Shown in pieces: positions 7,472 to 16,684 of a stretch of 25,853 bases of DNA. The position numbers and the translations under genes are program-made. The notes beneath the pieces are model-generated. The model ran no database searches and had not been told where the DNA came from. It saw only the letters and a program-made list of their open reading frames with translations. Positions within the stretch are counted from its first letter, which is position 1; the number at the start of each line of letters is the position of its first letter. The stretch comes from an uncultured Eubacterium sp. (GTDB lineage Bacteria > Bacillota > Clostridia > Lachnospirales > Lachnospiraceae): contig CAJTZX010000053.1 of assembly GCA_910584345.1 (NCBI GenBank), positions 1 to 25,853 of the forward strand. Direction: 5' to 3'.

Positions 7472-7622
7472 CTTTGCAATAATTTGTCATTAATTAATGC
7501 TTACAGTAAATATTTTTTGCCTTATAGACATGCTATAAATATAGCTGATACTTTGTTTCAGGTATCATTCAGCGGACAAATGACATCAAATACAGGCGTA
7601 CGTTTGTGACTTGGAGATCTAA
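7472..7622 (+). promoter_or_regulatory. leader and candidate promoter of the glycan locus
   Basis: About 150 non-coding, AT-rich bases before the first glycan gene. The best -35 is TTGTCA (7484-7489), with a weak TAAATA (7507-7512) after 17 bases. An alternative pair is CTTACA (7500-7505) with TATAGA (7524-7529), and a TATAAA also occurs at 7534-7539. A weak imperfect inverted repeat follows (GCTGATAC at 7544-7551 against GTATCATTCAGC). This is the only place where a promoter for the whole downstream run is expected, but none of the boxes is convincing. Confidence 0.35.
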
Positions 7623-8027
7623 ATGGACAAAGAACAGATTTTAGAAAAACTTACTCAATATTATGAAGAATTGTTGACAGAAAATCAGGATTTATCTCTT
7701 AAATTGATGCAGACTTCAGCTTTGATTGTAGAAAGCTTTGATTATGAACTTCCGAACGGAAAAAATCTCAAAATTAAGATAATAAATTTTATAAAAAAGG
7801 TTATAAGAAAAAGCACACGTTTTATAACAAAGCCATATGCAGATAAAATGTGCATATATAATGAAAGTGTATGCAGCCTGATAGGTGATATATTAAAACG
7901 TTATACAAATAAAATAAAATTGTTATCAAAGCAAAATGAGCTGTTATTACAGGAGATTAATAACTGCAATCGAAAAATAGATGAAATGCAGGAAATTCTC
8001 AATCAAAACAAAAGTTTAATGAAATGA
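7623..8027 (+). CDS. small coiled-coil protein preceding a glycosyltransferase
   Basis: A 134-residue protein of no named family. Residues about 1-35 are helical. A basic amphipathic stretch follows at about 50-72 (I-N-F-I-K-K-V-I-R-K-S-T-R-F-I-T-K-P), then Y-N-E-S-V, and a long coiled coil to the C-terminus (K-L-L-S-K-Q-N-E-L-L-L-Q-E-I). It is related in layout and motif to the protein at 11894-12310. The amphipathic part could hold the protein on the inner membrane face and the coiled coil could bind or space the partner enzyme (inference). GGAG (7613-7616) lies 6 bases before the ATG. The stop overlaps the next start (ATGA), so it is coupled to the tandem glycosyltransferase. Confidence 0.75.
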   Translation: MDKEQILEKLTQYYEELLTENQDLSLKLMQTSALIVESFDYELPNGKNLKIKIINFIKKVIRKSTRFITKPYADKMCIYNESVCSLIGDILKRYTNKIKLLSKQNELLLQEINNCNRKIDEMQEILNQNKSLMK

Positions 8028-10579
8028 TTGAAAACACAGATAAAGCAGGCAAAAAGAAAATGAAAGTAGGAATTGATTTAAGAGCTTTTTTTACTGGTTC
8101 TAAGTATCGTGGAATTGGGATATATTCTAAAAAATTGATAGAAGGTCTTGTTCATATTCAGGATGATACGACGTATCATTTTTTGAATCTGTATGGAAAA
8201 TATAAAGAAGAACTGAAATTAAATGAGAGATGTTTTTTGTATGAATATGATACCGGGCCACAATTAAATGATGCAGATGGTAGAAGATTGCTAACGTTAG
8301 ATCAGACAAAATCAATCGTTAAGGCAGAAGTAGAACATTATCTTGAGCAGAGCAGGATTGATGTTATGCTTTTTACAAGCCCAAATGAGTTCGGCAACTT
8401 TTTTGATGCAGAGTGGTTTGTTGGAGTAAAAAAGGTAGCTGTGATTCATGATTTTATTCCGTTTGTATTTCCAGATCAATATTTATCGAATGAATGGTAT
8501 CGATCAGATTATGAGAAATCCATAGAATTTGTAAAATCTATGGATTTGTTATTGGCAAATTCGCAGTTTACAAAAGACGATGCAGTAAAGAGGATTGGTA
8601 TACAGGAGGATCGGATAAAAGTAATTTATGCAGGAATAGACGAAAGTTTTTATAAAACGGGCAATAATAAAACGGGCAATATAGATGTAACAAAGTTAAA
8701 AAGAAAATACAAAATAGCAGATTCTTTTCTGCTGTTTGCAGGGGGAATTGATTTCAAGAAAAATATTGAAAAGTTGATTTTGGCATTTTCTCATCTTCCA
8801 AAAACAATGTTAAGAAAATATCAGCTTGTAATTACCGGAAAAGCCAATAATGCAGTGATTCATAGTTTTATGGAATTAGCAGCAAAACACAATGTATCAG
8901 GTAAAGTGATTTGTACCGGTTATGTTCCAGAAGAAGATTTGATAGCTATGTATCATGCAGCTGCCGTAATGGTTTTTCCGTCTTTATATGAAGGTTTTGG
9001 CCTTCCGGTACTGGAAGCAATGGCATGCAAAACACCGGTTGTAACATCTGATGTTTCAAGCATGAAGGAGATTGCGCAGGGGTATGCGGTTTTGATTGAT
9101 CCAACATCTGTGAAAAGTATTGCAAAAGGAATTTTATCCGTTTTGCAAAATCAGTCTGAAATGAAAAAAATGGCTGAAGAAGCCGCAGAGTATGCGAAAA
9201 GTTTTACATGGAAAAAGACAGCGTGTCTTGCATATGAAGCCATTTCAAGTTTGAACTGCGAAAAAATGAGAATGCAAAGATATGAATTTTCTGTTAGTGA
9301 ACAGGATTTATACAGTATAGCACAAGCGTTTGTAGCCAATCACATATTATTAACCGATTATCAGAAAAAATCGATTGCAGATGAATTAGTGATACTCGAA
9401 AAACATGAACCAAAAAGAATCAAAGAGTTTCGAAAAAGAATTTTATATGATGTAACAGTTTTGGAAAAATGGATGAAAGCTGGCTATTTGACTGGAATAG
9501 CAAGAGCCAGCATGGAACTGTACAAAGGTCTTTTGGGAAAAACAAGTGTTGTTCCGGTGGTAGTACGAAAGGCTAAACATACAGCTGCAATAGATGAAGT
9601 TGATATAGATACATGGGATAGGGTTCAGGAAAACATTGAAATTACAAATCATGATATATATTTAATGCCAGAACTTCAATTGAGAGGGGTTCAGGTTGAC
9701 AGGGAACATCCCGAACATGACGTTTTTAAACGAAATGAAATCAAATGTTATGCGATTATTTATGATATTCTACCTGTCAGAATGCCGCAGTTTTTTGAGA
9801 CTGAGACCAGTGCTTCGTTTGTTGCTTATTTACAAGAGATTTTAAATGAGTATGATGGAATTTTGTGTGATTCCAGGTGCGTTGCCGATGACATCATTTC
9901 ATACTATAAGGAAAATGGTTTGCAAACAGACCATGAAGTAAAGGTAGGATTTTATCATTTAGGTTCCAATAGTTTTAAAAGAAAGGAAAATGAAAATATC
10001 AGATATTTCATTCGCAGATTTATGTATGGCAGCGAGCCCGTTTTTGTCATGATCGGAACCATCGAACCAAGAAAAGGACATCCAATGGTACTGCAGGCGT
10101 TTGAACAACTCTGGCAGAAAGGCTTTTCGGGAAAACTGTGTTTTGCAGGGCATATAGGGTGGAATATGCAAACTTTTATAAATAATTTAAAAATTCATCC
10201 GGAAAAAGGAAAGCGATTGGAATTTTTTGAGTCCGTAAATGATACGGAATTAGAATATGTATATCGTCATGCAGATGCCTTAATACAGGCTTCAATTGGC
10301 GAGGGATTCGGACTTCCTTTGATTGAAGCGGGAAAATATAAGCTTCCTGTCATATGTTCCGATATTGAAGTTTTTCATGAAGTGGCAGGCGATCATGCAA
10401 TATATTTTGAAAAAGACAGCACCAATAGCTTAAGCGAAAAAATAGAACAGTTCTTATTATTAAAAAAAAGCGGAAATGTACCGCATTCTGCAGAAATTAA
10501 AAGTATTTCCTGGGAGAAAGCTGCAGATAAAGTATACGATATGATTTGTAATCAATGCAATTGGTATAGCAGGATATGA
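8024..10579 (+). CDS. tandem GT4-GT4 glycosyltransferase
   Basis: An 851-residue cytoplasmic enzyme with two complete GT-B glycosyltransferase units. The first (about 12-410) has the N-terminal loop Y-R-G-I-G-I-Y and the GT4 E-x7-E motif E-G-F-G-L-P-V-L-E at 323-331. The second (about 470-845) has E-G-F-G-L-P-L-I-E at 760-768. Both pairs of glutamates are intact, so both units should transfer sugar from nucleotide donors with retention. The layout resembles WbdA-type O-antigen mannosyltransferases that add two linkages in one chain. The start overlaps the preceding stop (ATGA); an internal ATG at 8060 (M-K-V-G-I-D-L-R) is the usual domain start but would lose the overlap. Donor and linkage cannot be read from sequence. 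Confidence 0.88.
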   Translation: MIENTDKAGKKKMKVGIDLRAFFTGSKYRGIGIYSKKLIEGLVHIQDDTTYHFLNLYGKYKEELKLNERCFLYEYDTGPQLNDADGRRLLTLDQTKSIVKAEVEHYLEQSRIDVMLFTSPNEFGNFFDAEWFVGVKKVAVIHDFIPFVFPDQYLSNEWYRSDYEKSIEFVKSMDLLLANSQFTKDDAVKRIGIQEDRIKVIYAGIDESFYKTGNNKTGNIDVTKLKRKYKIADSFLLFAGGIDFKKNIEKLILAFSHLPKTMLRKYQLVITGKANNAVIHSFMELAAKHNVSGKVICTGYVPEEDLIAMYHAAAVMVFPSLYEGFGLPVLEAMACKTPVVTSDVSSMKEIAQGYAVLIDPTSVKSIAKGILSVLQNQSEMKKMAEEAAEYAKSFTWKKTACLAYEAISSLNCEKMRMQRYEFSVSEQDLYSIAQAFVANHILLTDYQKKSIADELVILEKHEPKRIKEFRKRILYDVTVLEKWMKAGYLTGIARASMELYKGLLGKTSVVPVVVRKAKHTAAIDEVDIDTWDRVQENIEITNHDIYLMPELQLRGVQVDREHPEHDVFKRNEIKCYAIIYDILPVRMPQFFETETSASFVAYLQEILNEYDGILCDSRCVADDIISYYKENGLQTDHEVKVGFYHLGSNSFKRKENENIRYFIRRFMYGSEPVFVMIGTIEPRKGHPMVLQAFEQLWQKGFSGKLCFAGHIGWNMQTFINNLKIHPEKGKRLEFFESVNDTELEYVYRHADALIQASIGEGFGLPLIEAGKYKLPVICSDIEVFHEVAGDHAIYFEKDSTNSLSEKIEQFLLLKKSGNVPHSAEIKSISWEKAADKVYDMICNQCNWYSRI

Positions 10580-10588
10580 GGTGGAAAG

Positions 10589-11785
10589 GTGAAAAAACTT
10601 CTGTTGGTATATCCGAATAATTTTCTGCATGGCGCAACAGGTACCAACAGCAGAGTCATGCAGCTGGTAAATATGTTTAAACAGACAGGTTTTCGTGTAG
10701 ATCAGTTTGCATATGCAGATTTTTCTGCGGATTCTTCCTTTGAAGGATTTGAAAGTCAAAACAAAACACATGTGATTCATCGATTGTTTTTATATCCTAT
10801 GCGGTCAGAGCAAAAGGGATATGCAAACAAAAGTAAAAAGAAAGCTGTTGATTTTAAGAATAAAATAAATAATAAGCTAAAAGCGCAGTTTAAAAAAGAA
10901 ATTTTGCTGGATTGGGCGCCGGCGAGGGCAAGAAGATATTTTAAAGCAGTTGTAGAACAACATCAGTATGAAGTTATTGCTGTTTTTTATATTTATTTAG
11001 CTCCCTTATTGGAAGGGCTTTCTATAAAAGCTAAGAAAGTATATTTTATGGAAGACAGCTATTTTATACAGCAGTATGCTTTGAGTGAAAAAAAGCAAAA
11101 AGGATTGACCGTTGGCAGATTAATGGATGAAGAAATAAAAAGACTGGGATTGTTTGATGAAATCATATGTATTTCAAACGATGAAAAGGTTTTTTATGAA
11201 AAAATCACAGGAAAATATATTCACTTTTTGCCTCATTTGCTGGCAGATCATTGTTCAAAGACAGAAACGCCTGTTAGGTACAGAAAATGGGATGTTTTTT
11301 TCATCGGCGCAGACAATCCTTTTAATATAGAAGGAATACAGTGGTTTTTAAAAGAAGTATATCCTTATTTAAAATCATCGAACTTGAAGATTTTGCTGGC
11401 AGGCTCGTCAGTCAGACATCTAGATGTAGAGGATGCAAATATTACGAAAATCTCATACGTAGAAAATCTGGATCAAATTTACGAACAGGTAAAAGTTACA
11501 ATATGTCCCATGCTGCGTGGGACAGGAATGAAGATTAAGGTCGTTGAGTCGATGGCGAAAAATATTCCGGTTGTATGTACGGAACGTGGAGTAGATGGCT
11601 TTGCGGACAAGACGTTGTGTGGGTGCCTGGTTACACAAGATGCGGCTGAATTTGCAGACTATATTAACAGACTATGTGAAGATGACTCTTTTTATGACAG
11701 GCAAAGAAAACAAATAGCAGAATACTATGATAACGTATTTTGTATCGACAGATATAAAGATTTCATAAACGATGTACTTGGATAG
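10589..11785 (+). CDS. GT4-like glycosyltransferase
   Basis: A 398-residue GT-B glycosyltransferase with a GTG start (V-K-K-L-L-L-V-Y-P-N), preceded by GAGGTGG. The N-terminal half is divergent. The C-terminal half carries the Glyco_trans_1_4 features: D-V-F-F-I-G-A-D-N-P-F-N around 236, and R-G-T-G-M-K-I-K-V-V-E-S-M-A then I-P-V-V-C-T at the donor-binding site. The canonical E-G-F-G of GT4 is replaced by R-G-T-G-M, as is common in this subgroup. It starts 9 bases after the tandem enzyme stops, in the same operon. Substrate unknown. Confidence 0.85.
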   Translation: MKKLLLVYPNNFLHGATGTNSRVMQLVNMFKQTGFRVDQFAYADFSADSSFEGFESQNKTHVIHRLFLYPMRSEQKGYANKSKKKAVDFKNKINNKLKAQFKKEILLDWAPARARRYFKAVVEQHQYEVIAVFYIYLAPLLEGLSIKAKKVYFMEDSYFIQQYALSEKKQKGLTVGRLMDEEIKRLGLFDEIICISNDEKVFYEKITGKYIHFLPHLLADHCSKTETPVRYRKWDVFFIGADNPFNIEGIQWFLKEVYPYLKSSNLKILLAGSSVRHLDVEDANITKISYVENLDQIYEQVKVTICPMLRGTGMKIKVVESMAKNIPVVCTERGVDGFADKTLCGCLVTQDAAEFADYINRLCEDDSFYDRQRKQIAEYYDNVFCIDRYKDFINDVLG

Positions 11786-11893
11786 CGGAAGGATTAGGAA
11801 AAGATGAGAATCTTATAAAGAAAATTATTGTCCAAGAGAAGATTTACCAATTGTATTGACAGAGAGGTATCGGAGATATTTGGGGAGGAAAAG

Positions 11894-12310
11894 ATGCAGG
11901 ATACAAAAGGAAGTGCGGTGGAGTCGCTTTATCAGGCAGTCATGGAGCAAAATTGGGAAGAAAAAGAATATATACCGACGATGCAGGAGCTTGTGCCGGA
12001 AGCGGTGCCGCATATTTATTCGCTAGATGATGAGGTGGCATGGCTGCAGACTAATTATGATGTATTATATTATCGTCCGATTAAGTCTAATCGGATCGTA
12101 GGGGTTTTATTGATTTTTTTCAGAAAAATAGTCAGAAAGCTTATGGCTTTTTTAATTCATCCAATTACCTGCGATCAAAGTACTTATAACGTACATGTGG
12201 CAAGTACTTTGAGAAAAATGGAAATAGAACTTAGTGACCAGAAAAGCTTATTGGAAGATTTGCAAGAGTTAGTGGAAAAACAAAAGAAAGAGCTTGAAGG
12301 GAGAAAATAA
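11894..12310 (+). CDS. small coiled-coil protein preceding a GT4 enzyme (paralogue)
   Basis: A 138-residue relative of the protein at 7623-8027. After an acidic N-terminal part it has the same segment F-F-R-K-I-V-R-K-L-M-A-F-L-I-H-P, then Y-N-V-H-V and a C-terminal coiled coil (L-L-E-D-L-Q-E-L-V-E-K-Q). The start was set at ATG 11894 because GGGGAGGA (11882-11889) precedes it; the frame is open upstream to a TTG at 11828 with no such site. The final TAA overlaps the next ATG by one base (TAATG). As with its paralogue, tight coupling to a GT4 gene suggests a membrane-anchoring or scaffold role (inference). Confidence 0.75.
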   Translation: MQDTKGSAVESLYQAVMEQNWEEKEYIPTMQELVPEAVPHIYSLDDEVAWLQTNYDVLYYRPIKSNRIVGVLLIFFRKIVRKLMAFLIHPITCDQSTYNVHVASTLRKMEIELSDQKSLLEDLQELVEKQKKELEGRK

Positions 12311-13380
12311 TGAGAATCTTTCAAGTAATTGAAAATTTAGTCTACGGGGATGCAATTAGCAACTATTGTAGAAATATTTATAAGTTATTAAAAGAAAGAG
12401 GATATGAAACAGCAATTTTTGCAGTCCACTATGATAAACGTTTAGATGATGAGAAGGTTTTGTCTATTGATGATTTGCCGGAATTATTAAAAGATGATTT
12501 GATGATCTATCAGATGTGTCAAAAAAGTATGATTAATAAGATGATTACTAATTGGAAGTGTAAAAAGGCATGTATCTATCATAATGTTACACCAGCTCAT
12601 TTCTTTTTCCCGTATGATGTCTTTCAATCTGCATTTCAAAAAAGGGGATTGAGAGAAATAAATAAATTAAACAAATCATTTGACTATATTTGGGGAGATA
12701 GTTTTTTTAATTGTCAGGATTTAATTTCAATGGGATATGATAAAAATAAGGTAGCTGTGTCTCCAATCATTATAGATTTTGATGACTTTTTGCAAGAACC
12801 GGATGAAAAAATACGAAAGAAATATTCAGATGAATGGGTAAATATTTTATTTGTTGGGAGAGTAGCGCCTAATAAAAAGCATGAGGATATTATCCGAATT
12901 TTTACATATTATAAAAAATATGTTAATCAAAAGTCCAGATTGATTTTAATCGGTTCTTTTTTTAATGCGGCATATCAAAATTGTTTAGAAAGATATGTTG
13001 AAGAATTAGATGTGAAAGATGTTATTTTTCCGGGACATATTAGTTTTAAAGAAATTTTAGGATTTTATAAAACGGCAAATGTATTTTTATGTATGAGCGA
13101 ACATGAGGGTTTTTGTGTTCCGTTATTAGAAGCTATGCTATTTGACATTCCGATTATTGCATTTGATTGTACGGCTGTACCAGAGACGTTAGGCGAAAGT
13201 GGGATTTTAGTGCAAGAAAAAAATCCGGCACAAGTAAGCTTTATTATAGACCAGGTGATAAATAATGCAGAACTGCAAAGAGAGATTATTGAAAAGCAGC
13301 GCAAAAGATTAGATGATTTTGCATTTGAAAAAGTTGGAAGAGAATTTTTAAAACAAATAGAACAAATATCACTAGAGTAA
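12310..13380 (+). CDS. GT4 glycosyltransferase
   Basis: A 356-residue GT-B enzyme. The N-terminal acceptor side starts M-R-I-F-Q-V-I-E-N-L-V-Y-G-D-A-I-S. The donor side has I-L-F-V-G-R-V-A-P-N-K-K-H near 178 and an intact E-x7-E, E-G-F-C-V-P-L-L-E, at 266-274. GGGAG lies 6 bases before the ATG, inside the preceding gene. It appears more AT-rich, with more TTA leucine codons, than the following gene, which may reflect a mosaic locus. It probably adds one residue of the surface glycan; donor unknown. Confidence 0.88.
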   Translation: MRIFQVIENLVYGDAISNYCRNIYKLLKERGYETAIFAVHYDKRLDDEKVLSIDDLPELLKDDLMIYQMCQKSMINKMITNWKCKKACIYHNVTPAHFFFPYDVFQSAFQKRGLREINKLNKSFDYIWGDSFFNCQDLISMGYDKNKVAVSPIIIDFDDFLQEPDEKIRKKYSDEWVNILFVGRVAPNKKHEDIIRIFTYYKKYVNQKSRLILIGSFFNAAYQNCLERYVEELDVKDVIFPGHISFKEILGFYKTANVFLCMSEHEGFCVPLLEAMLFDIPIIAFDCTAVPETLGESGILVQEKNPAQVSFIIDQVINNAELQREIIEKQRKRLDDFAFEKVGREFLKQIEQISLE

Positions 13381-13414
13381 CAACGAATGGCGGATATTGG
13401 GAGAACAATGCAGC

Positions 13415-15805
13415 ATGAGAAAACTGGGGATTATCGTACATAGATATGGAAATGAAGTGAATGGCGGCGGAGAATATTATGCAATGCTGCTGGCCGAACG
13501 ACTAATAAAAAAGTATGATGTGGAAATTGTTACAACTACATCGCTGGATTATACGGTATGGGATAATCATTATAAAGAAGGAAAAGATTTGGTTAATGGG
13601 ATTTCTGTAAATCGTTTTCCTGTGGAGCTGCCAAGGCGAAAAAAGGAAATGGATGAGATTGCAAATCGGATGCTTCCAGCTCTGATGAATGGACAGGCTA
13701 TTGATGAAAAAGATGCATATGCATGGATTGATTATCAGGGGCCATATTGTCCTAAGCTTATTGAGTATCTGAAAAAGAATCATGATAATTATGATGTATT
13801 TATTTTTATTACATATCTATATTATCATACGGTATATGGACTTCCGGCAGTATCCGATCGTGCAATTTTTATCCCTACAGCACATGATGAACCATGGCTG
13901 CATTTGAGCATGTTTTCAAAGCTGTTTCGTCTTCCACGCAGATTTTTATATTGCACACAGGAAGAACAAGATATGGTACATAGGATGCTTCACAATGAAG
14001 ATGTGCCGGGAGAAGCGATTGGAGTTGGTATTGATATCCCTGAAAAAATAGATTCACAACATTTTAGAAAGAAATATCATGTCAGCGGAGATTACCTTGT
14101 ATTTGTTGGCAGAATAGATGCATCGAAAAAATGTGATGAAATCATTCAATATTTTATCACTTATAAGAAGAGAAAACCAGGTGAACTAAAATTAGTCTTA
14201 ATTGGAAAAGCAAATATGGAGATTCCACTCAGAACGGATATTTTGTGTACAGGATTTGTCAGCGAAAAAGATAAATTTGACGGACTGGCAGGTGCGAAGG
14301 CAGTGATTGCACCTTCCAGATACGAGAGCTTATGTATGGCATTATTGGAAGGGTTTGCAGTAGGTATCCCGGCAATGGTAAATGGAGACTGTGCAGTGCT
14401 GAGAGGACATTGTGAAAGAAGCGGGGCAGGCATTATTTACACAAATGAACAGGAATTCCATCAGGCAATAGATAATATTCTTGATAACGAAAGTACCTGG
14501 ATTAAAATGAGTGAAAATGCACGTGCTTATGTACAGAAAAACTATATCTGGAAGGAAGTAATGCGAAAGATTGACCATGCAATTGAAGAAGTTGTGAGTC
14601 AGCCCTTTGAGCAAAAATATATGACTTATGCATATAGAAGCATGTTTGAGAGCGATAAAATAGACTATATTACTGCTTTAAAAAAAGGACAGTATATCCT
14701 TCCCGGCAAAGCAAAAAAGGAATCTGTTGCTGTTGCATTTGTGTCTAGTAATGCATATGCTCCATATTTAGGAATCGTTATTTATTCCATTTTGAAAAAT
14801 GCTTCAGCAGACAGAGAGTATGATATTGTTGTGCTTGTTTCTGATTTTACAGCAGCAAATGCAAGGCGTATTGACGAAATGGTATCGCATTGCCCCAATA
14901 TTAGTGTTCGTTTTTTTGAGATTCGAGATTTGGTAAATGAATATACATTTTATAAAAATGAAAACTACAATGAATATACTTATTATCGTTTGCTCCTTCC
15001 GGAACTGATGAAAGAGTATAAAAAATTTATTTATTTGGACTGCGATGTGATAGTAAATACAGATATTGGATTGCTATATGACACAGATGTAGAAAAATAT
15101 TGTATTGCCGGCTGTTGGGATCCATTTATTATGACGGTACAGTGTGCAAAAGATGAAAACAATCCAATTATGCAGCACTTTAAGAAATGGGGATTGGTAG
15201 ATGTAGGATGTTATTTTCAGGGCGGAGTGCAGTTGATAAATCCAAAAAAAATAAATGAAATCTGCAGTGCTGATGATCTGTTAAAAAAAGCAAGTGACAA
15301 CCAGTTTGTTTTTTGTGACCAAGATTTGCTGAATATTGTATGTAGGGGAAAAATAAAAATGCTTCATAGCCATTGGAATGTATTGGCAATGAGCAAAAAT
15401 TTGGCAAATGTATGTGATTATTGGCTGCCGGACAAATATTATGATGAATACATGCAAGCAAGAAAAAATCCTTATATTATTCATTATTCCGACAAACAGA
15501 TGCCGGATCAGGTTTATGAAGCAGATTTCTATGATGTTTATTGGAAATATGCGAAAGAAACACCATTTTATGAAGTATTACTGCTTAAGAGCTTGGGAAA
15601 GCAAAATGAAATCGGACCCGAAAACAGAGAAGATAAAATTGAAAATAATGTTACAGGCTTGTCCGAGAACTTACTTTTTAGAACAAAGGTTAAAAGGAAA
15701 TTTGTTATGCCGGTTGTAAATATGGTTTTTCCTCGTGGAAGCAGATCCAGGGAAAGAGTAAAAACGATGTACTGTAAATTTAGAGAAAAAGTTGTATGGC
15801 ATTAA
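13415..15805 (+). CDS. GT4-GT8 fusion glycosyltransferase
   Basis: A 796-residue bifunctional enzyme. Residues 1-400 form a GT4 unit beginning L-G-I-I-V-H-R-Y-G-N-E-V-N-G-G and carrying E-S-L-C-M-A-L-L-E (E304 and E312). Residues about 440-730 form a GT-A unit of family GT8 (V-A-V-A-F-V-S-S-N-A-Y-A-P-Y), with the metal-binding D-C-D at 542-544 and a C-terminal H-Y-S-D-K-Q-M-P-D in place of the GT8 H-x-x-G-x-x-K-P-W block. A basic C-terminal tail (about 760-796) resembles a membrane-associating segment. Homologues begin at M-x-K-I-G-I, so ATG 13415 is chosen; an in-frame TTG at 13397 would add six residues. It could add two consecutive sugars to the chain. Confidence 0.85.
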   Translation: MRKLGIIVHRYGNEVNGGGEYYAMLLAERLIKKYDVEIVTTTSLDYTVWDNHYKEGKDLVNGISVNRFPVELPRRKKEMDEIANRMLPALMNGQAIDEKDAYAWIDYQGPYCPKLIEYLKKNHDNYDVFIFITYLYYHTVYGLPAVSDRAIFIPTAHDEPWLHLSMFSKLFRLPRRFLYCTQEEQDMVHRMLHNEDVPGEAIGVGIDIPEKIDSQHFRKKYHVSGDYLVFVGRIDASKKCDEIIQYFITYKKRKPGELKLVLIGKANMEIPLRTDILCTGFVSEKDKFDGLAGAKAVIAPSRYESLCMALLEGFAVGIPAMVNGDCAVLRGHCERSGAGIIYTNEQEFHQAIDNILDNESTWIKMSENARAYVQKNYIWKEVMRKIDHAIEEVVSQPFEQKYMTYAYRSMFESDKIDYITALKKGQYILPGKAKKESVAVAFVSSNAYAPYLGIVIYSILKNASADREYDIVVLVSDFTAANARRIDEMVSHCPNISVRFFEIRDLVNEYTFYKNENYNEYTYYRLLLPELMKEYKKFIYLDCDVIVNTDIGLLYDTDVEKYCIAGCWDPFIMTVQCAKDENNPIMQHFKKWGLVDVGCYFQGGVQLINPKKINEICSADDLLKKASDNQFVFCDQDLLNIVCRGKIKMLHSHWNVLAMSKNLANVCDYWLPDKYYDEYMQARKNPYIIHYSDKQMPDQVYEADFYDVYWKYAKETPFYEVLLLKSLGKQNEIGPENREDKIENNVTGLSENLLFRTKVKRKFVMPVVNMVFPRGSRSRERVKTMYCKFREKVVWH

Positions 15806-15847
15806 TTTCGTAAAAATATTATTTTGATATGGGGCATTAATAAAAGT

Positions 15848-15871
15848 GGGAGGAAAATAGCAGCAGCTATT
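15848..15871 (+). promoter_or_regulatory. distant ribosome site plus hairpin before rfbF
   Basis: GGGAGG (15848-15853) is the only good Shine-Dalgarno near the rfbF ATG (15880), but it lies 26 bases away, too far for normal initiation. AATAGC (15856-15861) and GCTATT (15866-15871) can form a 6-bp hairpin with loop AGCA; removing those 16 bases leaves a 10-base spacing. The fold may therefore bring the site into range. Confidence 0.4.
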
Positions 15872-15879
15872 ATAAAAAA

Positions 15880-16656
15880 ATGAAAGTTGTAATTTTAGCA
15901 GGCGGATTTGGAACCAGAATTTCAGAAGAAAGCATGTATAAACCTAAACCAATGATTGATATAGGGGATCGGCCAATCTTATGGCATATTATGAAATTAT
16001 ATTCTTATTACGGATTTAATGAATTTGTGATATGTGCCGGTTATAAACAGCATGTGATAAAAGAGTGGTTTGCAGATTATTATTTACATAATACAGATGT
16101 GACCTTTGATCTGATGCTTAATTCGATGGCAGTTCACAATAATTATTCAGAACCATGGAAAGTAACGATTGTTGATACAGGGTTAAATACGATGACAGGC
16201 GGCAGAATCAAGCGCATAAAAAAATATATTGGTAATGAGACATTTCTTTTGACTTATGGAGATGGAGTATCAAATGTAAATATTCGGGAACTGGTTAAAT
16301 TTCATCGTCATCATGGAAAAATGATTACAATGTCTGCTTACAATATGGAACAAAGATTTGGCGTCCTTGATATTTCAGAAGATGGTAAAATAAAGGCATT
16401 TCGGGAAAAAGCAAAAGGTGATGGCGGATTAATTAACATAGGATATATGGTTTGTGAGCCGGAAGTGTTTGATTATATTGAAGGAGACACAACTGTGTTT
16501 GAAAAACATCCTTTGGCGAAAGCGGCATCGGAAGGAGAACTGATGGCGTATAAGCATGAAGGCTTTTGGCAGTGCATGGATACAATTCGTGAGAAACAAA
16601 AGCTGGAAGAGCTGTGGGAGAATAAAAAAGCGCCATGGAAGGTTTGGGAAGAATAA
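15880..16656 (+). CDS. rfbF: glucose-1-phosphate cytidylyltransferase
   Basis: A 258-residue enzyme (RfbF/DdhA type) converting CTP and α-D-glucose-1-phosphate to CDP-glucose plus pyrophosphate, the entry step to CDP-linked deoxy sugars. The nucleotidyltransferase start L-A-G-G-F-G-T-R-I-S-E-E (6-17), the catalytic-lysine segment K-P-K-P-M at 21-25, the metal-binding Y-G-D-G-V, and the C-terminal block H-E-G-F-W-Q-C-M-D-T are all characteristic of this subgroup rather than of RmlA or GalU. Length is normal. The start is fixed by homology, although the ribosome site is displaced (see the hairpin entry). The usual partner rfbG (CDP-glucose 4,6-dehydratase) does not follow. Confidence 0.93.
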   Translation: MKVVILAGGFGTRISEESMYKPKPMIDIGDRPILWHIMKLYSYYGFNEFVICAGYKQHVIKEWFADYYLHNTDVTFDLMLNSMAVHNNYSEPWKVTIVDTGLNTMTGGRIKRIKKYIGNETFLLTYGDGVSNVNIRELVKFHRHHGKMITMSAYNMEQRFGVLDISEDGKIKAFREKAKGDGGLINIGYMVCEPEVFDYIEGDTTVFEKHPLAKAASEGELMAYKHEGFWQCMDTIREKQKLEELWENKKAPWKVWEE

Positions 16657-16684
16657 ATATTTCATTTTCTAAAGGAGCAGAAGT

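Noticed and set aside
7544..7573. Imperfect inverted repeat in the glycan-locus leader as a riboswitch or attenuator
   Set aside because: The best pairing is about eight base pairs with a four-base bulge and no following U-tract; too weak to call.
11786..11893. Short frames in the gap before the second coiled-coil gene, including an ATGAGAATCTT that also begins the GT4 gene at 12310
   Set aside because: The match is only 11 bases and the frame stops at once; may be chance, and no gene can be supported.
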